Assembly (NCBI RefSeq): GCF_003627815.1
Contig: NZ_CP032698.1
Span: forward strand, 5,022,001 to 5,086,000
Reading direction: 5' to 3'
Length of the DNA: 64,000 nucleotides
DNA from: Streptomyces hundungensis
GTDB lineage: Bacteria > Actinomycetota > Actinomycetes > Streptomycetales > Streptomycetaceae
The first letter of the stretch is position 1; each line of letters starts with the position of its first letter. The notes beneath the pieces are model-generated. The model saw only the letters and a list, made by a program, of their open reading frames with translations. It was not told the DNA's origin and did no database searches. Positions 5,722 to 14,487 of the stretch are shown piece after piece. A program made the translations under genes and the position numbers.

Positions 5722-7497
5722 CTAGACCCAGCTGTCCAGCCACATCCGGCTGCGCCAGGAGTCCAGCGGGATCGGCGTACCGGTGTAGATCGGCCAGAAG
5801 TACACGAAGTTCCACACGATCAGCAGGACGAGCACCCCGGCCCCGATCGACCCGAGCGCGCGCCGGCGCTCCGGGGCGCCCGGTGGCCCGATGATCGCGC
5901 CGACCATCATCGCCACCGCCAGACACAGGAACGGCACGAAGACGACCGCGTAGAAGAAGAAGATGGTCCGCTCCTGGTACAGGAACCAGGGCAGATACCC
6001 GGCGCCCAGGCCGCACGCGATCGCGCCCGCCCGCCAGTCGCGCCGGAAGAACCAGCGCCACAGGACGTACAGGAGCGCGAAGCAGCCGGCCCACCACAGC
6101 AGCGGGGTGCCGAGCGCGATGACCTCGGATGCGCACTTGCCGCCCGCGCCCGAAGGGCAGCCGTCCGAGCCGGGGTTGGGGCTCTCGTAGTAGTACGAGA
6201 CGGGCCGGCCGAGGACCAGCCAGCTCCACGGGTTGGACTGGTAGGTGTGGCCCTCGGTGAGGCCGACGTGGAAGCTGTAGACCTCGGTCTCGTAGTGCCA
6301 GAAGCTGCGCAGGGCCGCGGGCACCCAGCTCATGTCGAACTGCGGCAGGTGGTTGATGGTGCCGATGACCGGCAGCTTGACGTGGTCGGGGGAGAGGCCC
6401 GCGCGGCCGTCCGCCCAGTGCCGCCCGTACCCCTTGTCGGTGGCGAACCAGCCCGTCCACGACACGAGGTAGGTGAGGATCGCGACCGGCACCGTGGAGA
6501 GGAACGCGCCGATCGCGTCCCGGCGCAGGACCACCCGGTAGGGGCTGACCGCGCCCGCCGTGCGCCGGGCGCCCGCGTCCCACAGGACGGCCATCACACA
6601 GAAGAAGACCAGGATGTACAGGCCGTTCCACTTGGTGCCGCAGGCCAGGCCCAGCATGATCCCGGCCGCGATCCGCCAGGGCCGCCACCCGAACCGCACA
6701 CCGGCCGCGATCGCCGCGTCCGGGCGCAGCAGCCCCTCCTCGTCCTCGGGGAGCGCGGCCGCCAGTCTCGCCCGGGCGCGGTCGCGGTCGATCAACAGGC
6801 AGCCGAAGGCCGCGAGCACGAAGAACATGACGACCGTGTCGAGCAGCGCGGTGCGGCTCATCACGAAGTGCAGGCCGTCGACGGCGAGCAGCGCACCCGC
6901 CAGACAGCCCAGGAACGTCGAGCGGAACAGCCGGCGCCCGATCCGGCAGAGCATCAGCACCGACAGGGTGCCGAGCACGGCGACCATGAAGCGCCAGCCG
7001 AACGGCGTGAAGCCGAACAGCTTCTCGCCGATGCCGATCAGATACTTGCCGACCGGCGGATGCACCACGTAACCCGGCGCGGTCGGCACCGAGATGAGGT
7101 CCGGGTTGGCGAGGATCGACTTGTCGATGTCCTTGGGCCAGTCGCCCTCGTAGCCGTGGTTGATGAGCGTCCAGGCGTCCTTGGCGTAGTACGTCTCGTC
7201 GAATATCACCGCGTGCGGGGAGCCCAGGTGCCAGAACCGCATGACGCCCGCGACCAGGGTCACCAGGAGCGGCCCCACCCACGCCGACCAGCGCACGATG
7301 CGCGCCGCGGCGAGCGGCCCGATGCCGAGCACCGTCCACAGCTGCCCGGCGGGCCGCGTGTACGGCGGCACCAGGCGCTCGCGCAGCCCGGTTCTCGGCC
7401 GCACGACATGGCCGAACCGGCGCATGTGGTGCTGCCAGGAAGGCGGTTCGTCCCCGGCATCGTGGCCCGGCAGGGTCGGTGGCGCAGTACTGGTCAC
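5722..7497 (-). CDS. pmt: Polyprenyl-phosphomannose:protein O-mannosyltransferase
   Basis: An integral membrane GT39-family enzyme that moves mannose from polyprenyl-phosphomannose to Ser/Thr of exported proteins; in Streptomyces Pmt also makes the phage phiC31 receptor (family knowledge). About 591 residues with ten or more membrane segments. The first loop contains the catalytic acidic pair in AVIFDETYYAKDAW. Other family landmarks are the HPPVGKYLIG loop, DGLHFVMSRTALLDTV and CGTKWNGLYILVFF. I chose GTG 7497 (VTSTAPPTLPGHDAG) because it starts a typical short hydrophilic N-terminus; an in-frame start at 7641 would add 48 residues of unlikely GC-rich sequence. The gene runs toward the structured region and is head-to-tail with a small secreted-protein gene. 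Confidence 0.9.
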   Translation of the reverse strand: MTSTAPPTLPGHDAGDEPPSWQHHMRRFGHVVRPRTGLRERLVPPYTRPAGQLWTVLGIGPLAAARIVRWSAWVGPLLVTLVAGVMRFWHLGSPHAVIFDETYYAKDAWTLINHGYEGDWPKDIDKSILANPDLISVPTAPGYVVHPPVGKYLIGIGEKLFGFTPFGWRFMVAVLGTLSVLMLCRIGRRLFRSTFLGCLAGALLAVDGLHFVMSRTALLDTVVMFFVLAAFGCLLIDRDRARARLAAALPEDEEGLLRPDAAIAAGVRFGWRPWRIAAGIMLGLACGTKWNGLYILVFFCVMAVLWDAGARRTAGAVSPYRVVLRRDAIGAFLSTVPVAILTYLVSWTGWFATDKGYGRHWADGRAGLSPDHVKLPVIGTINHLPQFDMSWVPAALRSFWHYETEVYSFHVGLTEGHTYQSNPWSWLVLGRPVSYYYESPNPGSDGCPSGAGGKCASEVIALGTPLLWWAGCFALLYVLWRWFFRRDWRAGAIACGLGAGYLPWFLYQERTIFFFYAVVFVPFLCLAVAMMVGAIIGPPGAPERRRALGSIGAGVLVLLIVWNFVYFWPIYTGTPIPLDSWRSRMWLDSWV

Positions 7498-7509
7498 CGC
7501 GCCATCGTA

Positions 7510-7557
7510 GGGAACTCCCCTGTGGGAGTCCCGTGGGCCGGGCCCGCCGGGCCCGGC
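7510..7557 (-). terminator. GC-rich hairpins between the small secreted-protein gene and pmt
   Basis: A 21-base perfect palindrome, GCCGGGCCCG-C-CGGGCCCGGC (7537-7557), is followed on the minus strand by a second stem of GGGAGTCCC against GGGAACTCCC. It lies 30 bases after the upstream gene stop and just before the pmt start. It may terminate the upstream gene or shape the pmt leader. Confidence 0.55.
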
Positions 7558-7586
7558 TCGGCGGGGGAGGGGCCGGTTTCCGGGGG

Positions 7587-7802
7587 TCAGTTCTTCGGCG
7601 GCTTGACCCAGCCCTTCTTCACCAGCTGGTCGCAGTGCCACTTGCTGTAGGAGGCGGACTCGCCCTTCTGCTTGGTGGCCTTCATGCAGTCCTTGTAGGA
7701 GTACGGCGGTGCGGGCTTGGAGACCGGGGCGGCGCTCGCCACCGGAGCGGCCACGCTGATGGCCACGACCGCCGTGGCCAGGGCAATGCTCAATCGACGC
7801 AT
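7587..7802 (-). CDS. Small secreted protein of unknown function
   Basis: A 71-residue precursor. It starts MRRLSIALATAVVAISVAAP and has a predicted signal peptidase site after VASAA, leaving a mature peptide of about 45 residues with two cysteines (YKDCMKATK and KWHCDQLVKKGW) that could form one disulfide. The SD (GAGAAGGGAA) lies 6 bases before the ATG. I do not recognise the family. It is basic and tryptophan/lysine-rich and could be an extracellular signal or wall-binding peptide. Divergent from rsmI and upstream of pmt; pmt substrates are exported proteins, but the mature part is short of Ser/Thr/Pro stretches, so a link is not evident. Confidence 0.75.
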   Translation of the reverse strand: MRRLSIALATAVVAISVAAPVASAAPVSKPAPPYSYKDCMKATKQKGESASYSKWHCDQLVKKGWVKPPKN

Positions 7803-8043
7803 GGGAGTTCCCTTCTCGCTCAACACGGGACGTTCGTGAACGCCAACGATCCTGGTCGTCCTATGACACGACCCCGTGGTCGCGGGATCCTGCCCACCCG
7901 ACGCCCGCCAGGGTTGAGCTGCCGTGGGGGCACGCGGATCCCCCGAACCCCGAGGGGGCGAAGGCGTGGGAGTATCTCCATCCGACGGGAGGTCGGCCCC
8001 GGGCTCGGCGGAACAGAGTAAAAGTGCAGGTGAGAAGGCGGTC

Positions 8044-8928
8044 ATGGGCAGCACTGGAACACTCGTACTCGCAGGCACCCCCATCGGCGACACCGCGGAC
8101 GCCCCGCCCCGGCTCGCCGCCGAACTGGAGCGGGCCGACGTCGTCGCCGCCGAGGACACCCGTCGCCTTCGCCGGCTGACCCAGGCGCTCGGCGTGCACA
8201 TCCAGGGCCGTGTCGTGTCGTACTTCGAGGGCAACGAGTCGGCGCGCACCCCCGAACTGGTCGAGGCCCTCGAAGGCGGGGCCCGGGTGCTGCTCGTCAC
8301 CGACGCGGGCATGCCGTCGGTCTCCGACCCCGGCTACCGCCTGGTCGCGGCCTGCGTCGAGAAGGACATCAAGGTCACGGCGGTACCGGGGCCGTCCGCG
8401 GTGCTGACCGCGCTCGCCCTGTCCGGGCTTCCCGTGGACCGCTTCTGCTTCGAGGGCTTCCTGCCGCGCAAGGCCGGCGAGCGCCTCGGCCGGCTGCGCG
8501 AGGTCGAGGGCGAGCGGCGCACGCTGGTCTACTTCGAGGCCCCGCACCGCCTCGACGACACCCTCGCCGCGATGGCCGAGGTGTTCGGCGCCGAGCGGCG
8601 CGCGGCGGTGTGCCGGGAGCTGACCAAGACGTACGAGGAGGTCAAGCGCGGCCCGCTGAAGGACCTGGCGGCGTGGGCGGCCGAGGGGGTGCGCGGCGAG
8701 ATCACCGTCGTGGTCGAGGGCGCCCCCGAGACGGGCCCCGCCGAGCTGGACGCCGACGAGCTGGTGCGGCGCGTCCAGGTCCGCGAGGAGGCGGGCGAGC
8801 GGCGCAAGGAGGCCATCGCGGCCGTGGCGGCCGAGACCGGTCTACCCAAGCGCGAGGTCTTCGACGCGGTGGTGGCGGCAAAGAACGCGGCACGTCAGAG
8901 CCCCGCGGACGGTAAAGGACTATCGTAA
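8044..8928 (+). CDS. rsmI: 16S rRNA (cytidine-1402 2'-O)-methyltransferase
   Basis: RsmI methylates the ribose of C1402 in the decoding centre of 16S rRNA using S-adenosylmethionine. The 294-residue protein has the family N-terminal motif GTPIGDTADAPPRLAAEL, then AAEDTRRLRRL, YFEGNE, the SAM-loop region LVTDAGMPSVSDPGYRLV, PGPSAVLTALALSGLP and the substrate-side FEAPHRLDDTL and CRELTKTYEEVKRG. The ATG at 8044 (MGSTGTLVLAG) gives the family start; a frame open further upstream (from 7924) has no family match. A GAGAAGG SD precedes it. The C-terminal about 60 residues (EEAGERRKEAIAAVA) are a helical extension common in actinobacteria. Confidence 0.95.
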   Translation: MGSTGTLVLAGTPIGDTADAPPRLAAELERADVVAAEDTRRLRRLTQALGVHIQGRVVSYFEGNESARTPELVEALEGGARVLLVTDAGMPSVSDPGYRLVAACVEKDIKVTAVPGPSAVLTALALSGLPVDRFCFEGFLPRKAGERLGRLREVEGERRTLVYFEAPHRLDDTLAAMAEVFGAERRAAVCRELTKTYEEVKRGPLKDLAAWAAEGVRGEITVVVEGAPETGPAELDADELVRRVQVREEAGERRKEAIAAVAAETGLPKREVFDAVVAAKNAARQSPADGKGLS

Positions 8929-9092
8929 AAAGTAAAACGCGGGCCGCGCACCGGGGCGGAGAAAAGCGCCCAGGCCTAGGAAAGGCCAAGACCACACCAA
9001 CTCTCGACAGCCCCTGATGCGTTTTGGCAGCGAAAGGCGTCTCCTGGATCGGGGGACCTTTCGCCCCCGCTCGTAAAGAGCGCTCGTAAGAG

Positions 9093-9114
9093 CTTGTCCA
9101 GCGGACAAGAGGAG
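9093..9114 (+). promoter_or_regulatory. Leader hairpin touching the ribosome-binding site
   Basis: CTTGTCC (9093-9099) and GGACAAG (9103-9109) form a 7-base stem with a 3-base loop. The last G begins the SD GAGGAG (9109-9114) of the gene at 9122. Just upstream, CGCTCGTAA is repeated with one variation (about 9069-9090). Possibly a translational control element. Confidence 0.45.
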
Positions 9115-9121
9115 CCGGCAC

Positions 9122-9496
9122 ATGAGTGAGATCGCTGAGACCACGGCACACGAGGCGTATGCCTTCGCGTGCATGCGGTGTGGATACGGCTGGGAGCAGG
9201 CGTACGAGATAGAGCACCACGTGGACGCCACGGGCCAGGCGTTCGTCGTCTACAAGGCCAACGGCGACCGGGTGCCCTCCCCGCTGTCCGCCCCCACCTG
9301 CCTCAACTGCGGCGGACACGTGGTGCGCATCATGCGCTCCGGACGGGTGTCGTCCGCGCAGCAGGGGATGATCCAGCACCGCGCGCCCGCGCCCACCCAG
9401 CCCTCGCCCGGACCTCAGGACGAGGTCGGCGCCACCACCAAGCCCGAACACCACTGGCACCTGTCGGACCTGCTGCACCCCTTCCACCGCAAGTGA
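9122..9496 (+). CDS. Zinc-ribbon protein of unknown function
   Basis: A 124-residue cytoplasmic protein. FACMRCGYGW near the N-terminus and TCLNCGG near residue 60 give two CxxC pairs 40 residues apart, a zinc-ribbon-like arrangement. The segment between them (EIEHHVDATGQAFVVYKANG) is beta-rich. The C-terminus is Pro/His-rich and ends LLHPFHRK. I recognise it only as a protein type conserved in streptomycetes; no function is known to me. The SD GAGGAG sits 7 bases before the ATG. It lies between rsmI and tatD in the same direction, with a 193-base gap upstream that probably holds its own promoter. Confidence 0.75.
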   Translation: MSEIAETTAHEAYAFACMRCGYGWEQAYEIEHHVDATGQAFVVYKANGDRVPSPLSAPTCLNCGGHVVRIMRSGRVSSAQQGMIQHRAPAPTQPSPGPQDEVGATTKPEHHWHLSDLLHPFHRK

Positions 9497-9581
9497 CCGG
9501 CTCCCACCCGCTGTGAGCGGCCCGGGCGGAGGGGCCGGGCACGCGGAAAATGCGGCGCGCGCCTTTTCGTAGGATCGGCGC

Positions 9582-10454
9582 ATGAGTGCCGCCAAAGATG
9601 CCCCGCCGCCCCTGCCCGAACCGCTCGGTGTGGAGGTGGCCGACTCGCACACCCACCTGGACATGCAGGACGGCACGGTCGAACAGGCCCTGGAGAAGGC
9701 CGCGGCCGTCGGCGTCACCACCGTCGTCCAGGTGGGCTGCGACGTGAAGGGCTCCCAATGGGCGGCCGACACCGCCGAGGCGCACGCCGCGGTGCACGCC
9801 GCCGTCGCCCTGCACCCCAACGAAGCTCCCCGCATCGTCCACGGCGACCCCGACGGCTGGTCGCGCCAGGGCGCGCGCGGCCCCGGCGGCGAAGGCGCGC
9901 TCGACGCGGCACTCGGCGAGATCGAGCGGCTCGCGGCGCTGCCCTGGGTCAAGGCGGTCGGCGAGACGGGCCTCGACTACTTCCGCACCGGGCCCGAGGG
10001 CAAGGCCGCCCAGGAGCGTTCCTTCCGGGCGCACATCGAGATCGCCAAACGCACCGGCAAGGCCCTCGTCATTCACGATCGCGAGGCGCACGCGGATGTG
10101 CTGCGTATTCTGCGCGAGGAAGGCGCTCCCGAACGGACCGTCTTCCACTGCTATTCCGGCGACGCGGAAATGGCCGAACTCTGCGCGGAATACGGGTACT
10201 TCATGTCCTTCGCGGGAAACATGACCTTCAAGAACGCCCAGCCTTTGCGCGACGCGCTCGCCGTCGCCCCGCTGGAACTCGTTCTCGTGGAGACCGACGC
10301 GCCGTTCCTCACGCCGGCGCCGTACCGCGGACGGCCCAATGCGCCGTATCTCATTCCGATCACGGTGCGCGCCATGGCGGCCGTCCGCGGCATCGGCGAA
10401 GACGTGCTGGCCGCGGCGATCGCGGACAACACCGCGCGCGCGTTTGATTACTGA
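9582..10454 (+). CDS. tatD: TatD-family metal-dependent hydrolase (DNase)
   Basis: A TIM-barrel amidohydrolase-type enzyme; characterised TatD members are metal-dependent 3'-5' exonucleases. The 290 residues carry all the metal-ligand motifs: VADSHTHLDM (HxH) near residue 20, AVGETGLDYF with the bridging Glu, LVIHDREAHADVL, the FHCYSG His and the terminal LVETDAPFLTP Asp. Length and motif spacing are normal apart from an Ala/Gly-rich insertion near residues 85-105 (SRQGARGPGGEGALDAAL), seen in some actinobacterial members. It lies upstream of the rpf-type gene and rsmA in one direction, a neighbourhood common to actinobacteria. Confidence 0.9.
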   Translation: MSAAKDAPPPLPEPLGVEVADSHTHLDMQDGTVEQALEKAAAVGVTTVVQVGCDVKGSQWAADTAEAHAAVHAAVALHPNEAPRIVHGDPDGWSRQGARGPGGEGALDAALGEIERLAALPWVKAVGETGLDYFRTGPEGKAAQERSFRAHIEIAKRTGKALVIHDREAHADVLRILREEGAPERTVFHCYSGDAEMAELCAEYGYFMSFAGNMTFKNAQPLRDALAVAPLELVLVETDAPFLTPAPYRGRPNAPYLIPITVRAMAAVRGIGEDVLAAAIADNTARAFDY

Positions 10455-10590
10455 GAGATAACGGAATCCGGCCGTCGCGAGGCGGCGCGCAGGGTAGCGG
10501 CGCGACCCTGCGTAGTCGAGCTGCTTTGGAGAGTGACCGCCGCTCCGCTAGTGTCCCGGCCCGCACCATCGGACCGGACCCTGGAGCGTC

Positions 10591-12057
10591 GTGAGCAATT
10601 CGCAGGGCAGTCACCGAGCCGCGCGGGGCGGCCGCCGCGCCGCAACCGCCACGGCCACGCCTCCCTACGGCAACCCTGGCATGACCCCCCGCCCCGACGT
10701 GCCCGCGCCCGCCACACCCCCCTACGCCCCTTACGCCTCGCCCGCACCCCTCCACGCCTCCTTCGCGCCCCGCCTTCCCGCCGTCCCGGCGCCCGGATAC
10801 GCCGACCACGAAACCCTGATCGCCCCGGCCCCGGCCCCGGCCCCGGCCCCCGCTCCCGCTCCCGCCCCCGAGCCGCCCGCGGGCGAGGCGCCGGAGCGGG
10901 ACGGGGAGGCGGGCGGGCGGGGCGGAGCACGGCGGGCGGCGCGGCGCCGCAGAACGTCGGGCGGCCCCGACCGGCTGCGCAGACTCGTCCCGCAGGCCCT
11001 GGTCGTCGCGTTCCTGGCGGGCGGCACCTCCGCGTTCCTGGTCAACGACAAGGCCGTCAAACTCACCGTCGACGGAGCGCCGCACACCCTGCACACCTTC
11101 GCCGACAGCGTCGAGGAACTCCTCGCCGACGAACACGTACCGGTCGGCGCGCACGACCTCGTGGCGCCCGGCCCCGGCACCACCCTCACCACGGGCGACG
11201 AGGTCGTGGTGCGTTACGGCCGCCCCGTCCAGCTCACCCTCGACGGACAGCGCCGCCAGGTGTGGACCACCGCGAGCACCGTCGAGGGCGCCCTGCGCCA
11301 GCTCGGGGTGCGCGCCGAGGGCGCCTATCTCTCGGCGTCCCGCTCCTCGGAGATCGGCCGCGCGGGCCTCGCCCTGGACGTCCGCACCGAACGCTCGGTG
11401 ACCTTCCTCGCGGACGGCCACGAACGCACCCTGCGCACCAACGCCGCCACCGTCGCCGACGCCCTGGAGGAGGCCGGCATCTCCCTCCAGGGCCAGGACA
11501 CGACCTCCGTGCCGCCGGCCTCCTTCCCGCGCGACGGCCAGACCATCACCGTGATGCGGATCAGCGGCACCAAGGAGGTGCGCGAGGAGCCCATCCCGTA
11601 CCGGGTCGAGAAGACCAAGGACGCCTCCCTGTTCGCGGGCACCCAGGTCGTGGTCCGCCAGGGGGAGCAGGGCGCCCGCAAGGTCACCTACGCGCTGCGG
11701 ACCGTCAACGGCGTCAAGCAGAAGCCGCGCAAGATCGCCGAGGAGATCGTCCGCGAGCCGGTCACCCAGCGGGTCAAGGTCGGCACCAAGGCGCTGCCCT
11801 CCTCGGTGGGCGGCGCCGACCACCTCAACTGGAGCGGCCTGGCCCACTGCGAGTCCGGCGGCCGCCCCCACGCCCTCGACCCGTCGGGCACCTACGGCGG
11901 CCTCTACCAGTTCGACCCCGGCACCTGGCACGCGCTCGGCGGCACCGGGCGGGCCGAACAGGCACCGGCCGGCGAGCAGACGTACCGGGCGAAGAAGCTG
12001 TTCGTGACCCGGGGGGCGAGCCCGTGGCCGCACTGCGGCCGTAGGCTGTATCGGTGA
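10591..12057 (+). CDS. Resuscitation-promoting factor (DUF348-G5-lysozyme-like)
   Basis: A 488-residue exported cell-wall hydrolase of the RpfB type, which cleaves peptidoglycan and helps spores or dormant cells resume growth. Residues about 1-125 are Pro/Ala-rich and cytoplasmic. A membrane anchor follows ([15 protein letters not shown], about 133-147). Then come DUF348 repeats beginning [20 protein letters not shown], a G5 domain ([19 protein letters not shown]) and the C-terminal lysozyme-like fold. That fold contains the catalytic Glu in [13 protein letters not shown] and the family string [19 protein letters not shown]. The GTG start at 10591 is the first plausible one. Its stop overlaps the rsmA start (GTGA). 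I recall a homolog in S. coelicolor at the matching place but did not check it. Confidence 0.92.
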   Translation: MSNSQGSHRAARGGRRAATATATPPYGNPGMTPRPDVPAPATPPYAPYASPAPLHASFAPRLPAVPAPGYADHETLIAPAPAPAPAPAPAPAPEPPAGEAPERDGEAGGRGGARRAARRRRTSGGPDRLRRLVPQALVVAFLAGGTSAFLVNDKAVKLTVDGAPHTLHTFADSVEELLADEHVPVGAHDLVAPGPGTTLTTGDEVVVRYGRPVQLTLDGQRRQVWTTASTVEGALRQLGVRAEGAYLSASRSSEIGRAGLALDVRTERSVTFLADGHERTLRTNAATVADALEEAGISLQGQDTTSVPPASFPRDGQTITVMRISGTKEVREEPIPYRVEKTKDASLFAGTQVVVRQGEQGARKVTYALRTVNGVKQKPRKIAEEIVREPVTQRVKVGTKALPSSVGGADHLNWSGLAHCESGGRPHALDPSGTYGGLYQFDPGTWHALGGTGRAEQAPAGEQTYRAKKLFVTRGASPWPHCGRRLYR

Positions 12058-12917
12058 GCACCACAGAGCCCGACGCACTCCTTACCCCCGCCGACGTCCG
12101 TGAACTGGCCGCAGCGCTTGGCGTACGCCCCACCAAGCAGCGCGGCCAGAACTTCGTCATCGACGCCAACACGGTCCGCCGGATCGTGCGGACCGCCGAG
12201 GTCCGGCCCGACGACGTGGCGGTGGAGGTGGGGCCCGGTCTCGGCTCGCTGACCCTGGCGCTCCTGGAAGCCGCGGACAGCGTCGTCGCGGTCGAGATCG
12301 ACGACGTGCTCGCGGCCGCGCTGCCCGCCACGATCGCGGCCCGCATGCCCGCGCGGGCGGACCGTTTCTCCCTGGTCCACTCCGACGCGATGCTCGTCCA
12401 GGACCTTCCGGGCCCGCCCCCCACTGCCCTCGTCGCCAACCTCCCCTACAACGTGGCGGTCCCCGTCCTGCTGCACATGCTGGCCCGCTTCCCCAGCATC
12501 GAGCGCACCCTGGTCATGGTCCAGGCGGAGGTCGCCGACCGGCTCGCGGCGAAGCCCGGCAACAAGGTGTACGGAGTGCCGTCGGTCAAGGCGAACTGGT
12601 ACGCGGACGTCAAGCGGGCCGGGTCGATCGGGCGCAACGTGTTCTGGCCCGCGCCCAACGTCGACTCCGGCCTCGTCTCGCTGGTCCGCCGGGCCGCGCC
12701 CGTCGCGACGACGGCCTCCCGGGCGGAGGTCTTCGCGGTCGTGGACGCGGCGTTCGCGCAGCGCCGCAAGACGTTGCGGGCGGCGCTGTCCGGCTGGGCG
12801 GGGTCGCCTGCGGCGGCGGAGGCGGCGCTGGTGGCGGCGGGGGTTTCGCCCCAGGCGCGGGGCGAGGCGCTGACGGTGGAGGAATTCGCATCGATCGCGG
12901 AGCACCGCCCGAGCTAG
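12054..12917 (+). CDS. rsmA: 16S rRNA (adenine-1518/1519 N6)-dimethyltransferase
   Basis: RsmA (KsgA) dimethylates two adjacent adenines in helix 45 of 16S rRNA late in 30S assembly. The 287-residue protein shows [13 protein letters not shown], the SAM-binding [15 protein letters not shown], a VEID acidic ligand and the catalytic NLPYNVAVP motif. The C-terminal helical domain ([15 protein letters not shown]) is normal. Loss of this methylation causes kasugamycin resistance in many bacteria. It overlaps the rpf-type gene by 4 bases, so the two are probably translationally coupled. Convergent with the Lrp regulator across a repeat cluster. Confidence 0.95.
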   Translation: MSTTEPDALLTPADVRELAAALGVRPTKQRGQNFVIDANTVRRIVRTAEVRPDDVAVEVGPGLGSLTLALLEAADSVVAVEIDDVLAAALPATIAARMPARADRFSLVHSDAMLVQDLPGPPPTALVANLPYNVAVPVLLHMLARFPSIERTLVMVQAEVADRLAAKPGNKVYGVPSVKANWYADVKRAGSIGRNVFWPAPNVDSGLVSLVRRAAPVATTASRAEVFAVVDAAFAQRRKTLRAALSGWAGSPAAAEAALVAAGVSPQARGEALTVEEFASIAEHRPS

Positions 12918-12957
12918 TTCTCCCCCACCCCGCCCCCCTTAACTGCTCGGCGCTGGC

Positions 12958-13384
12958 CAGCACCCCAGCCCGTCCGGCGTTTGAGGACGAGCGCCGTTCA
13001 GGCGCGATACGGGGTCTGGGGCGGAGCCCCAGGGGCTTTCGGGTGCGGATCGTGCGTGGCTGGTCGCGCAGTTCCCCGCGCCCCTAAAACCCCCGGTCAC
13101 GTGCGGACCGTGCTCGCTTCTCGCGCAGTTCCTCGCGCCCCTTAAGTGCTCGGCGCTGGGGGGCACTTCAGCCTGTCCGGCGTTTGAGGACGAGCGCCGT
13201 TCAGGCGCGAACGGGGTCTGGGGCGGAGCCCCAGGGTCTTTCGGGTGCGGATCGTGCGTGGCTGGTCGCGCAGTTCCCCGCGCCCCTGGCAGGGTCGGGT
13301 GCGGGCCCGCATCGAGGCACTTCAGCCCGTCCGGCGTTTGAGGACGAGCGCCCTTGAGGCGCGAACGGGGGCTGGGGCGGAGTC
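12958..13384. repeat. Dispersed intergenic repeat cluster 1
   Basis: Fills the gap between convergent rsmA and the Lrp gene. Three copies of module B (core CCGGCGTTTGAGGACGAGCG, near 12972, 13176 and 13330) alternate with the hairpin GGGGCGGAGCCCC and with module C (CGCAGTTCCCCGCGCCCCT). Open frames across it are artefacts of the repeat. Confidence 0.85.
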
Positions 13385-14347
13385 TCAGTTGGGGGCGGCC
13401 TTCTTGATGGTGCGGATCACGGGGGCCGTTTCGACGTGCGTGATCGACGGCAGCCCGGCAACCCCCGTCGTCAGGTACCGATACAGCTCCCGCTGCCCCG
13501 CACACACCACACTCGCGTACAGATTCGTCGGCCCCGTCGTCGCCGCGGCGAACGCGATCTCGGGATGGCCGGCCAGGGCATGGCCCGCCTCCTCCAGGTG
13601 GGCGGGGGCGACGGAGAGCCAGAGCAGGGTGCGGGCGTGCGCGCCGAACATGCGCCAGTCGACGTCGAGGTCGAGGTAGAGCACGCCGTGTTCGCGCAGC
13701 TCCGTCATCCGGCGCCGCACCGTCGTCGGCGACCACCCCGTCGCCTCGGCCAACTCCTCGAACCCGGCCCGCCCGTCGGCGGCGAGCAGCGCGAGGAGCG
13801 TACGGTCGCCGTCGTCGAGGCGTACCGGCCCGGAGGGACGCGCCATCGGGGGTGGGCGCAGACGCTCGACCGCGTCCGCGTCCAACGAGCCGAGCTTCCC
13901 GACGAGGTTGTCCGGGCCGCCGTAGAAGGCGTGCAGCACGGAGTGCGCGGTGACGCCCTCCACGCGCGGGGTGCGGGGGAGTTTGGCCAGCAGCAGGGAC
14001 TCGCTGTCGGCCTCGCTCTCCGTACGGACCACACAGGTGACCTCCGTGCCGCCGGAGCTGAGGCTCACCCAGGACGTGTCGGGGCGCCGGGCCAGCGCCT
14101 CGGCGACCGGCAGCGAGGCGGCCGGCGCGCAGCGCACCCGCAGGAACCACTGGATGGCCCCGAGCGCGGTGGAGTCGAACCCGCCCACCACGCGTACCGC
14201 CCCGGCCGCCCGCAGCCGGGCGTACCGGCGGGCCACGGTGCGATCCGATACGCCCAGTACCTCGGCGATGGTGCTGAACGGGGCGCGGCCGTCGATCTGC
14301 AAGGCGTGCGCGAGCCGACGGTCGAGGTCGTCGTAGTCGGATTCCAC
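13385..14347 (-). CDS. Lrp/AsnC-family regulator with two DNA-binding regions
   Basis: A 320-residue regulator. An N-terminal helix-turn-helix (LDRRLAHALQIDGRAPFSTI then DRTVARRYARLRAAG) is followed by a sensor region and a second helix-turn-helix near residues 165-215 (LDDGDRTLLALLAADGRAGF, then SPTTVRRRMTELREHG) and a C-terminal RAM-like domain. Such tandem Lrp proteins are common in Streptomyces. GTG 14347 (VESDYDDLDRRL) is chosen as a typical short start; upstream in-frame codons run into the region before the divergent FAD monooxygenase. The shared 140-base intergenic space suggests it controls that monooxygenase. Confidence 0.85.
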   Translation of the reverse strand: MESDYDDLDRRLAHALQIDGRAPFSTIAEVLGVSDRTVARRYARLRAAGAVRVVGGFDSTALGAIQWFLRVRCAPAASLPVAEALARRPDTSWVSLSSGGTEVTCVVRTESEADSESLLLAKLPRTPRVEGVTAHSVLHAFYGGPDNLVGKLGSLDADAVERLRPPPMARPSGPVRLDDGDRTLLALLAADGRAGFEELAEATGWSPTTVRRRMTELREHGVLYLDLDVDWRMFGAHARTLLWLSVAPAHLEEAGHALAGHPEIAFAAATTGPTNLYASVVCAGQRELYRYLTTGVAGLPSITHVETAPVIRTIKKAAPN

Positions 14348-14487
14348 CGCCCCGAGGCTAGGCGGTGTCGGATACCCGCACAATCGGTCCGGTTTCTGGG
14401 TCACGGGACGCGCTCGGCGCAGCGTTGTCGTGTCCCGGTCGACACAGCCCATCGGCGCCGTCGGCCGACCCAGTCACAGGAGAGTCC

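Noticed and set aside
10455..10590. Possible c-di-AMP (ydaO) riboswitch upstream of the rpf-type gene, as known for some actinobacterial rpf genes
   Set aside because: The gap is only 136 bases and I could not find the conserved core.
12958..13384. Small frames in the repeat clusters as hypothetical genes
   Set aside because: The same peptide fragments recur at all eight clusters because the DNA repeats; no SD and no conserved start.
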